The position numbers and the translations under genes were made by a program. From positions 1 to 64,000 of the forward strand of contig JBGAHE010000002.1 of the NCBI GenBank assembly GCA_044226365.1: DNA of 64,000 nucleotides. The letters run 5' to 3'. The DNA is from JALHNI01 sp044226365. GTDB lineage: Bacteria; Acidobacteriota; Terriglobia; Bryobacterales; Bryobacteraceae. How positions within the stretch are numbered: the first letter of the stretch is position 1; each line of letters opens with the position of its first letter. Of this stretch, positions 1 through 6,718 are shown in pieces. The notes beneath the pieces are model-generated. The model had not been told where the DNA came from, ran no database searches, and worked only from the letters and a program-made list of their open reading frames with translations.

Positions 1-2
1 TG

Positions 3-353
3 CGGAAGCTGGCGCAGCGCGGGATGCCGGTGGTGGTGGATCGCGGGCCGGGCGGCGAAGAAGCCGAGCGGGCAGAGCGGGCGGCAGCGGGGATTCCGGG
101 TGTGGAACTGCATCGCGGGAGCTTTGCGCAGTTTGCGGACCTGATCCGGCAGAGTGCGTTCTATGCGGGTTATGATTCGGCGGGCTGCCATGCGGCGGCT
201 GCCTCGGCCATTCCGCTGATGGTGTTCTTCAAGGGCGCGGTGAACCAGACGTTCTTCGAGCGTTGGAAGCCGTCGGGCGTGGGGAGCCTCGACGTGATTC
301 GGATCGATGAGGCGGAGCCGGATCCGGCGCGGATTCTGGCGATGGTGGACTAG
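3..353 (+). CDS. Glycosyltransferase family 9-like protein, C-terminal fragment
   Basis: The reading frame is open from the first complete codon at position 3 and ends at TAG 351-353, so the 5' part lies outside the window; the ATG at 24 is probably internal. The 116 visible residues include a segment reading GYDSAGCHAAAASAIPLMVF followed by a phenylalanine- and tryptophan-rich stretch. This resembles the donor-binding C-terminal lobe of GT9 heptosyltransferases, where a D-S-G-xxH segment contacts the sugar nucleotide. A bona fide GT9 heptosyltransferase is encoded on the other strand at 894-1814, which supports an envelope-glycan neighbourhood. With only a fragment the acceptor cannot be named, and another GT-B family is possible. 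Confidence 0.5.
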   Translation, partial: RKLAQRGMPVVVDRGPGGEEAERAERAAAGIPGVELHRGSFAQFADLIRQSAFYAGYDSAGCHAAAASAIPLMVFFKGAVNQTFFERWKPSGVGSLDVIRIDEAEPDPARILAMVD

Positions 354-379
354 TTGACCGGCCAGGGGGCCGGTGGCAC

Positions 380-937
380 TTAGCGTTTCAAAAAGAGGAT
401 GGCGGAGCCCAAGAGAAGTCCGAGGGCGGCCTGATATTCCTGGTTGCGGCGGTATTGGCTCCAGCGGAAGGGTTCGCCGGTGAGACCGGTGCCGAAGCGG
501 GGCCAGAGCAGCGGGACGCGGCGGGCGTAGTCCGGGAAGTCCTGGGGAAACAAGTTGCGCAGATGCTGCTCTTCCTGTTCGATGGTGGGGAAGTAGATCA
601 GGAAGAAGGCGGCGCCAAAAAGAAGGGCGAGTTCCCAGCGGCGGGTGGCGAGGACGAGTCCGGCGGCGACGGTGAGGGTGCCCAAATACAGCGGGTTGCG
701 GGTGATGGCGTAAGGGCCACCGGTGGCGAGGCGCTGATTCTTGTACAGACAGCCGGCGGCCCAGGCGCGCAAGGCCAGTCCGGCCAGGGCCAAGGGGAGG
801 CCGAGGGCGAGGGATTGAGCGTTGGGTTCGGCGAGCCAAGCGAAGGCGCCCACCAGGACGAAGCCCAGGGGGACGCGCAGCCTTTGGACGGCGTCAGCGT
901 AGGGTTTGGGAAACCAAGTGGGGCGCGAGGGCGGCAT
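380..937 (-). CDS. Isoprenylcysteine carboxyl methyltransferase-like (ICMT/PEMT) membrane protein
   Basis: A 185-residue integral membrane protein. Hydrophobic segments lie near residues 22-37, 43-60, 84-98 and 103-118. The family signature GPYAITRNPLYLG (74-86), followed by an acidic cluster (E120, E122, E123) and a final R/W-P-rich segment, is typical of the ICMT/phospholipid-methyltransferase superfamily, which uses SAM to methylate lipophilic substrates at the membrane. The bacterial substrate is unknown; prenylated or quinone-like lipids are possible. The start overlaps the 3' end of the heptosyltransferase gene by 44 bp, so the two are likely co-transcribed, but the exact start is uncertain because no Shine-Dalgarno sequence is obvious. 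Confidence 0.75.
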   Translation of the reverse strand: MPPSRPTWFPKPYADAVQRLRVPLGFVLVGAFAWLAEPNAQSLALGLPLALAGLALRAWAAGCLYKNQRLATGGPYAITRNPLYLGTLTVAAGLVLATRRWELALLFGAAFFLIYFPTIEQEEQHLRNLFPQDFPDYARRVPLLWPRFGTGLTGEPFRWSQYRRNQEYQAALGLLLGSAILFLKR

Positions 938-1814
938 ACACCTGTGTGGGCGTCAGATCGCGCATGAGCGGATCGAGCGTAGTTCCTCTCTGATAGGTTG
1001 TGACGGCTTGGGGATGGCGGAGCACTTGAAAGGCGCCGCCGAAGGGGCCGTTGCGGGCGGGGTCCGTGCCGCCGAAGAGGGCGACGCCGGGTTTGCCGAG
1101 GGCGGCGGCGAGATGGAGGGGGCCGCTATCGACGCCGACGACGGCGGTGGCGCGGCGGGTGGCGTGGATGAGTCCGGCGAGGGAGGAGACGTGGACGTGG
1201 GCCAGGCCGGCGACGTCAGCGGCCTGGTGGGGCGCAACGTTGAGGACGAGGGGGACGGGAAGGAGCTTCGCGAGGGTGGCGAAGTGTTCGAGCGGCCATT
1301 GCTTGGAGACCCAGCCGGCAAAGGGGCTGGCGAGGACGAAGGGGCCGGCGGGAAGTTCGCCTTCGGGTTGGCCGGCGGGGAGATGAATGGGCTCGAGGTC
1401 GGAGACCTGGGCGAGGTCCGCGTGCTGGTGAACGATGTGGGTGGCGCGGCTGGTGAGGCGTTCGCGATAGAACCAGACGGCGGGCGTTTCGCGCGGATTG
1501 GCGGAGCCGACGATGCGGCGGGCGCCGGAGAACCGGGCGACGAGGGCGGACTTGATGAGGCCTTGGAAGTCGAGGGCGAGGTCGAGGTGGAGGCGGAGAA
1601 GGTCGCGGCGGGTTTCGAGTAAGGCCGCGAGCGAACGCCGATTGAAGGGAAGCAGACTGGCCAGGGCGGGGTTGCCGGCAAGGAGCGGGTGCCAACGGGA
1701 TTCAGCGATCCAGTGGAGGCGCGCGGCGGGGTAACGGCGATGCAGGGCTTCGACGGCGGGCAACGTGTGCAGAATGTCGCCCATGGCGCCGAGGCGGATC
1801 ACCAGGATGTTCAT
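894..1814 (-). CDS. waaC: Lipopolysaccharide heptosyltransferase I (GT9)
   Basis: 306 residues, normal for the family. The N-terminus MNILVIRLGAMGDILHTLPA is the hallmark of ADP-heptose:LPS heptosyltransferases, and the C-terminal lobe has the donor-site motif D-S-G-P-L-H-L-AAALGKP at 229-242, followed by FGGTDPARNGPFG. It should transfer the first L-glycero-D-manno-heptose onto Kdo of the LPS inner core on the cytoplasmic face of the inner membrane. The ATG overlaps the TGA of the upstream RfaE2-like gene (ATGA at 1811-1814), so translation is coupled. waaC versus waaF is inferred from overall resemblance to the first enzyme. Confidence 0.85.
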   Translation of the reverse strand: MNILVIRLGAMGDILHTLPAVEALHRRYPAARLHWIAESRWHPLLAGNPALASLLPFNRRSLAALLETRRDLLRLHLDLALDFQGLIKSALVARFSGARRIVGSANPRETPAVWFYRERLTSRATHIVHQHADLAQVSDLEPIHLPAGQPEGELPAGPFVLASPFAGWVSKQWPLEHFATLAKLLPVPLVLNVAPHQAADVAGLAHVHVSSLAGLIHATRRATAVVGVDSGPLHLAAALGKPGVALFGGTDPARNGPFGGAFQVLRHPQAVTTYQRGTTLDPLMRDLTPTQVYAALAPHLVSQTLR

Positions 1815-2149
1815 AGGGCAGGGGTAGCGGAGCGATGACGGACGCGTTCGATGAGTTGACGGCGTGTGTCGAGGTCGGCGGCGGTGAGGTCGGTGAGGGT
1901 GTGGGCCTGGGCGCGGGCATCGCCGAGGATGACGGTTTCGACGCTGGCCAGGGCGGCGACGAGTTCGGCGCGGGCACGGAGGGGCAGGAGGGCACCGGGC
2001 GGGTCAAGCAGGCTGACGGTGCAGGGGGCGAGGGCCTGGAGACGCTCGACGTGCGCGGCGACGACGGGGTCAAAATAGCCGAGGACTAAATGGGGAATGG
2101 GACGGCTCGCTGCCTGCTCCAGCGAGATGATCTTCGAACGCGTATCCAA
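1811..2149 (-). CDS. Small protein resembling a degenerate RfaE2/HldE nucleotidyltransferase domain
   Basis: 112 residues from a TTG start; no in-frame ATG exists and an AGAAAGAGA purine tract precedes it. Residues 20-40 align by eye with the cytidylyltransferase-fold signature F-D-x-x-H-x-G-H: here F26-D27 are kept, the first His is V30, the Gly is A32, and H33 is retained. Residues 56-78 (PLRARAELVAALASVETVIL) match the family's region where an Arg-rich turn precedes 'AL..V..V'. The C-terminal ISSTxI motif is missing. The protein is therefore probably not a working ADP-heptose synthase. Its place directly upstream of waaC, with an ATGA overlap, points to heptose or LPS assembly. Homology is inferred, not proven. 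Confidence 0.5.
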   Translation of the reverse strand: MDTRSKIISLEQAASRPIPHLVLGYFDPVVAAHVERLQALAPCTVSLLDPPGALLPLRARAELVAALASVETVILGDARAQAHTLTDLTAADLDTRRQLIERVRHRSATPAL

Positions 2150-2165
2150 GTCGGGTCTCTTTCTT

Positions 2166-3260
2166 CTATTGTGCCAGTTGCAGGCTCGCTTGGGGCCGCA
2201 AGGTGAGGGGGGCGAAGTCGCGACGGGCGAGTTTGGGGAAGGCCGCGGCGGCGATCATAACGGCGTTGTCAGTGGAGAGTCTGGCTTCCGGGAAATAGAT
2301 GGGGTAGCCGAGCTTGAGGCGGCCAGCGGCGCGGCGGAGTTCGGAGTTACAGGCGACGCCGCCGGAGACGATCATCGACTGGGCGTCCATTTCTTCGGCG
2401 GCGCGGGTGGCGCGGCGGAGAAGTTCGGTGACGACAGCGTGTTGAAAGGAAGCGAGCAGGTCGCGCGTGGGTTGCGGGGTGAGAGCGAGCCACTGGTCGA
2501 GGGGCGCGCGGGGTTGCGCGGCGAAGAGAGCTTTGCGGGCGGCGATCTCGTGGGTGAGGTCGCGGGCTTCGGTCCAGCGGAGGACGGCGGTCTTCCAGCC
2601 GCTGAAGCTGTAGTCCTGGGAGGCGCCTTTGATGCGGGGGACGGTGAATTCGGAGGCGAAGGCCTGAGGATTGCCATGGGGCGCGATGGCGTCGATGAGG
2701 GGGCCGCCGGGGTAGCCGAAGCCGAGCAGTTTGGCGACTTTGTCGAAGGCTTCGCCCGCGGCATCGTCGCGGGTGCGGCCAAGGAGACGGTAGCGCCAGC
2801 CGGCGGCGACTTCAAAGAGATGGGTGTGACCGCCGGAGACCACCAGAGCGAGCGCGGGCAAGGCGGGGTCAGCCTCCATGACGGCGGCGTGGATGTGGCC
2901 TTCGAGGTGATTGACGGCGATGAGGGGCAGGCCGGTGGCGAAGCTGAGGGACTTGGCGTAGGTGAGGCCGACGAGGAGAGCGCCGTTGAGGCCGGGGCCT
3001 TCGGTGACGGCGATGGCGGAAAGGTCTGACCAGCGGAGGTTGGCCTGGGTCATGGTTTCGCGGACGACGGGGACGATGGCGCGAAGGTGCTGGCGGGAGG
3101 CGAGCTCCGGGACGACGCCGCCGTACTTGCCGTGGGTGTCGAGCTGGGAGGCGACGGTGGAGGCGAGGATGCGTCCGCCTTGCTCGACAACGGCGGCGGC
3201 CGTTTCGTCGCAGGAGGTCTCGATGCCGAGAATGAGGGGCTGGGAACTGAGCGGGGCCAT
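2166..3260 (-). CDS. tsaD: tRNA N6-adenosine threonylcarbamoyltransferase
   Basis: 364 residues from the ATG at 3260; the frame stays open far upstream but that part is antisense to the next gene and is not TsaD-like. TsaD joins threonylcarbamoyl-AMP to A37 of ANN-decoding tRNAs together with TsaB and TsaE. Visible features of the ASKHA/Kae1 fold: ILGIETSCDETAAA at 10-23, HLEGH (118-122, the metal-binding histidines), SGGHTHL (142-148), GGVACNSELR, and the C-terminal STDNAVMIA containing the metal-ligand Asp. The ATG shares its A with the TAA of the upstream hydrolase gene (TAATG), so translation is likely coupled. Confidence 0.96.
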   Translation of the reverse strand: MAPLSSQPLILGIETSCDETAAAVVEQGGRILASTVASQLDTHGKYGGVVPELASRQHLRAIVPVVRETMTQANLRWSDLSAIAVTEGPGLNGALLVGLTYAKSLSFATGLPLIAVNHLEGHIHAAVMEADPALPALALVVSGGHTHLFEVAAGWRYRLLGRTRDDAAGEAFDKVAKLLGFGYPGGPLIDAIAPHGNPQAFASEFTVPRIKGASQDYSFSGWKTAVLRWTEARDLTHEIAARKALFAAQPRAPLDQWLALTPQPTRDLLASFQHAVVTELLRRATRAAEEMDAQSMIVSGGVACNSELRRAAGRLKLGYPIYFPEARLSTDNAVMIAAAAFPKLARRDFAPLTLRPQASLQLAQ

Positions 3261-5113
3261 TAGCGAGCGATGAACCAATCCCACTGAGCGGCGGCGTTCT
3301 TTTCCAACTGATCGGCTTCGGCGGCGAGGAGGAGGCGGCGGGCGACGAGGTCGCGGATGGCGGCTTTGGTCTTGGTGAGGTACTCTTCGCGGGTGCCGTA
3401 TTTCTCGAGGATTTTGGCTTTGGGGAAGGGGATGGTGGAGCCGACCATGTTGTAGGTGTCGGTGGTGAAGACGTCGGTGCGTGGGTTCCAGCCGGTGTAG
3501 CTGGCGAGAGGGACGGCGACTTGGGGCATCTTGATGCCGGCGATTTCGTTGCCGTCGTCGTCGATTTGGGGGACGAGGGCGGGGAAAGGTTCGCCGACGG
3601 TGGGGGGCTCTTTGGTGGCGATGCCTTTGGTGGCGAAGTCCGGGCCAAAGTCGAGGCGGAGGCCGGTGGAGGCGCGGGAGGGCGTGGTGGTGGTGATGGA
3701 CTTGGGGAAGCTCCAGTAGCTGGCGGGGATGAGCTGCTTTTGGTCGAGGCGGGGGTAGATGGAGTCCGGGGGCGCGGTGCCGTCCTTGAGCCATTCGTGG
3801 AAGTCGATCAGAAGGGCGCGGTAGAGCGGGCGATAGTCGTTGGAGTTGGCGAGGTGGGCCGCGTTTTTGACGGTGGCGGGCGGGAACTTCTGAGGGCCGT
3901 GCTGGGAGCCAGCGACGAAATAGATGCGGGTGTTGGGGGCGAGGGGGGCGTCGGACTTGCCGTCGAGCGAGGTGTGGATGAGCGAGGCGGCGCGGCCCCA
4001 GTATTCGTAGCTGCCGTTGGTGTAGAAGATTTTGGGGGCGTGGGCGGGGTCCGGGAGGAGGCCGGCGGATTCGCCGGTGACCTCGTCTTTCTGAGGGAGG
4101 TCGGTGAAGGGGAAGAGATCGGTGGGGTAGAAAAAGTTCATCGTGGGGTGGCCGTCGCGGGAGGCTTGGGCGAAGCGATGATTGAAGCTGCCGCGGCCGG
4201 CGCCGGCGACGTTGGCCCAGACACCGTCGAGGGCCATTTTGCCGTTTTCGTCGGTGTTGAGGTTGTAGAAGAGCATGGTGCGGAGGAAGCGTCCGCTTTG
4301 GGAACTGCCGTAGCCGATGGCGCGTTTGAGGATGCGGCCCTGGTCGGCGAGGGGCAGCTTGGCGGTGGTGCCGGTTTTGAGGTAGGAGACCCAGTCGCGC
4401 GTGGCGGCGATGCCCAGTCCGACAATGGCGGGGTCGCGCGAGGGGTAGACGAGTTCGTAGGTGGAGCCGACTTTGAAGCCCGCGGGCATTTCGAGTTGGG
4501 TGCCGTTCAACTTCCACTGGGCGGCGGGGACGACGGTGCGAGGGCCGTGGGGGGTGTCGCGGACGGTGAGTTCGAGGCCTTTGGGGTTCGAGACGGGGTA
4601 GGCCTGATGGTCACGGTCGGCAAGGTTCATGACGGTAGTGGGTTCGTGGATGGTGAGCTGGGCGCGGACGAGGCCTTCGACGCCTTTGGCGTGGGCGGGA
4701 TACATCCGGAGCTTATTGGGGGCGGCGGGGACGTCCCACTGCCAGCCGACGCAGGCGACGGTGAAGCCGTGCTGCATGAGGAAGTCTTCGGTGAACATGC
4801 CCATGGTTTGGCCGCCGCGGTTGATGACGTCGAGGAGGAGGGTGCCGTTGGCGTGGGCGGGGTCGCGGGGTTTGAGGATTTCGATGTCGGCGGAGAACTC
4901 GACGAGTCCTTGGGCATTGCGGGGGGCGAGCTCGAGGTCGCGGATGTGGCGGTTGGCGGGAAGTTTGGGGTCGAGGCGGAAGGTGGCTTTGCCGCGAAGG
5001 CGTTCATAGCGGGGGCCGACGTCCTGGCGCTGGGTGATTTCGAGGCCGGTGAGAGCGGGGAAGATGGGGAGCGCGGCCAGGAAAAAGACGGCAAGACGGG
5101 GCATGGCGTTCAT
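3260..5113 (-). CDS. Exported alpha/beta-hydrolase-domain protein (Abhydrolase_10 type)
   Basis: About 617 residues when started at ATG 5113; ATG 5104 is the alternative and an upstream in-frame GTG at 5170 would only add a non-signal-like extension. Residues 1-20 form a signal peptide (MPRLAVFFLAALPIFPA core). A nucleophile-elbow-like segment GYGSSQSGR lies near residues 267-275, followed by FLRTMLFYNLN and a long C-terminal region with conserved Trp/His clusters, as in large secreted hydrolases annotated 'alpha/beta hydrolase domain-containing protein'. Substrate unknown. It is the first gene of the minus-strand run ending in waaC and the ICMT-like gene, and its TAA overlaps the tsaD ATG. 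Confidence 0.7.
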   Translation of the reverse strand: MNAMPRLAVFFLAALPIFPALTGLEITQRQDVGPRYERLRGKATFRLDPKLPANRHIRDLELAPRNAQGLVEFSADIEILKPRDPAHANGTLLLDVINRGGQTMGMFTEDFLMQHGFTVACVGWQWDVPAAPNKLRMYPAHAKGVEGLVRAQLTIHEPTTVMNLADRDHQAYPVSNPKGLELTVRDTPHGPRTVVPAAQWKLNGTQLEMPAGFKVGSTYELVYPSRDPAIVGLGIAATRDWVSYLKTGTTAKLPLADQGRILKRAIGYGSSQSGRFLRTMLFYNLNTDENGKMALDGVWANVAGAGRGSFNHRFAQASRDGHPTMNFFYPTDLFPFTDLPQKDEVTGESAGLLPDPAHAPKIFYTNGSYEYWGRAASLIHTSLDGKSDAPLAPNTRIYFVAGSQHGPQKFPPATVKNAAHLANSNDYRPLYRALLIDFHEWLKDGTAPPDSIYPRLDQKQLIPASYWSFPKSITTTTPSRASTGLRLDFGPDFATKGIATKEPPTVGEPFPALVPQIDDDGNEIAGIKMPQVAVPLASYTGWNPRTDVFTTDTYNMVGSTIPFPKAKILEKYGTREEYLTKTKAAIRDLVARRLLLAAEADQLEKNAAAQWDWFIAR

Positions 5114-5206
5114 TATAGGGGGTTGGAGGCGGGAGGAAAAAGAAAGCGGGGCCGGAGGCTTGCGCACCATCCGGCCCCGCTGGGGTTCCTGGGAGAGGTC
5201 CGTGGG

Positions 5207-6502
5207 TTAGAGTCGGCCGGCTCCCAGTCCTCCGAGGCGGCAGGAGCGGCAGATGCCGAAGCCGCTGCCGATCGCGTTGATTTGCGTGCAGCTTTGCGAG
5301 AGGCGGGAGAGTTCGCCGATGTCGAGGCCGACGCCAGGGGTGACGCTGAGCGTGCCACGGGCGAAGGGCGTTTCGGTGACGACGGGGTTGGCGGTGACAC
5401 CGGTGTGAATGGTGGTGGCCCAGGCGTGCATGCCGGTGGTGAGCTGGTTGGCAGCCGGGGTGACGGTGAGCGGCGTGACGTTGGCGGCCGAGTTGGAGCA
5501 GCCGCTGGCGCCGGAGCCGGGGATGCTGGCGACGAGCTTGACGACGATGGAGGTGGGAACGGCAGGAGTCAGGGTGTTGCTGATGATGTCGTTCTTCGCG
5601 GAGATGGAGACCAAGCCGTTGGGGGTGACGGGACAGGAGCAGCAGCCGATCATCTGTTCATCGGGCGAGAAAGCGTAGACGTTGGCGCAGAGGGTGCCAG
5701 TGGTGCTGGTGGTGGTGCCGGCGTAGACGCTGGCGCCGCGAGCACCGGAGTTGGTGATGTTGATGACGGAGTCGCCGATGTTCAGGTTGGAGATGTAGCG
5801 GAGTAAGTAGCTATCGGTGGGGTTAGGTATAGTAATACCGGAAGTACTAACATGGATCGTAACTCGACCGACTTCCTGATTTGCAAGGTTATAAGCAACC
5901 AACGAGAAAGTGTAGTGGCCCAAGGCGTTCGGATCGAACGGGATACCGCCGGGGTTCTGATAGCCCGCGGGAGCGGCATTGACGGGAGGGACGCTGCGTA
6001 GGAAGCCGAAGCCCAGGTTCCAGGAATTTTCAATGACGCCGGTGGGAGCGGGGCGGTCATTGAGGGCGGTGGTAACGAAGAAATTGCCGAGCGTCCCCGC
6101 GTCATTGAAGCTGGCGGGGTCCATGTCGTAGAAGAGCCGGAAGGTGTACTGACCCAGCGCACTGTTCGCCGGATTGACGGTATTGGTGGCTTTGACGTAG
6201 AAGTTGAAGTTCCACTGAGCGTAGCCGAAATTGGGGGCATCGCCGGGACCGGCGGTGGCGAAGTAGGTGCCGGCACCATTGTTGGTGACGGGTGGCGCCG
6301 CGTAACGCTGAGTGGCGTTCATGGCGAGGATGAGGTCGTTGCCGCCGTTCTGGAAGCTGTTGACGGCCACGGCATCGTTGGGGATGCCGGTGCCACCCCA
6401 GGTGGCGGCGGGGAAGCTGACGAGGGGGCTGGTGGCGACTAGGCCTTGGCCAAACGAGAGAGCTGCCGATAGGCAGGCGATAGTGATCGACTTACTCAAC
6501 AT
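5207..6502 (-). CDS. Exported hypothetical protein with Cys-rich middle and C-terminus
   Basis: 431 residues with an N-terminal signal peptide (MLSKSITIACLSAALSFGQG). An Asn/Thr/Gly-rich, beta-rich body follows. A cysteine patch (MIGCCSCPV) sits near residue 285, and the C-terminus ends in GFGICRSCRLGGLGAGRL with a CxxC pair. The start is supported by GGAGGA about 5 nt upstream of the ATG. Coding DNA near 5815-5900 is noticeably AT-richer than the flanks. Many secreted acidobacterial proteins look like this, but I cannot assign a family. It stands alone, with no operon partner within 90 bp downstream and a 216-bp gap upstream. Confidence 0.6.
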   Translation of the reverse strand: MLSKSITIACLSAALSFGQGLVATSPLVSFPAATWGGTGIPNDAVAVNSFQNGGNDLILAMNATQRYAAPPVTNNGAGTYFATAGPGDAPNFGYAQWNFNFYVKATNTVNPANSALGQYTFRLFYDMDPASFNDAGTLGNFFVTTALNDRPAPTGVIENSWNLGFGFLRSVPPVNAAPAGYQNPGGIPFDPNALGHYTFSLVAYNLANQEVGRVTIHVSTSGITIPNPTDSYLLRYISNLNIGDSVINITNSGARGASVYAGTTTSTTGTLCANVYAFSPDEQMIGCCSCPVTPNGLVSISAKNDIISNTLTPAVPTSIVVKLVASIPGSGASGCSNSAANVTPLTVTPAANQLTTGMHAWATTIHTGVTANPVVTETPFARGTLSVTPGVGLDIGELSRLSQSCTQINAIGSGFGICRSCRLGGLGAGRL

Positions 6503-6718
6503 GGGGTTCCTCCAAAACGACCGTGCGAGATCTTATTGACTGCGAGCGCACTTTAAGGGTCCAAGTCAATGGCCCACAGTAATGGGAGCTTATCAGTTAG
6601 GCGGATTACTTTCCAAGTGATTTATCGAGTACTGATCGTACCGAATTTTACAGAAAACTGAGTAAATGTGGATTTTAGCTTCAGTTTTGTGGTTAAAGGC
6701 GGCGAATTACGTGATGAA
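6503..6718. other. Intergenic region between two exported-protein genes
   Basis: This AT-richer gap separates the 3' end of the gene at 6719-9166 from the start of the gene at 5207-6502, both on the minus strand. It should hold the promoter of the latter. One 8-bp inverted repeat (AAAACTGA 6654-6661, TCAGTTTT 6681-6688) could fold into a weak stem, but no T-tract follows it on the minus strand, so I do not call it a terminator. Nothing else was recognised. Confidence 0.4.

Noticed and set aside
3261..4517. Long frame that would extend tsaD upstream to about 783 residues
   Set aside because: The extension is Arg/Pro/His-rich, antisense-like to the hydrolase gene's own frame, and has no homology look; ATG 3260 gives a standard TsaD.
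3521..5806. Plus-strand open frame of about 760 codons
   Set aside because: It is antisense to two genes with clear signal peptides and domain motifs. Its Gly/Ala/Glu/Val-rich translation is typical of reverse-frame shadows in GC-rich DNA.
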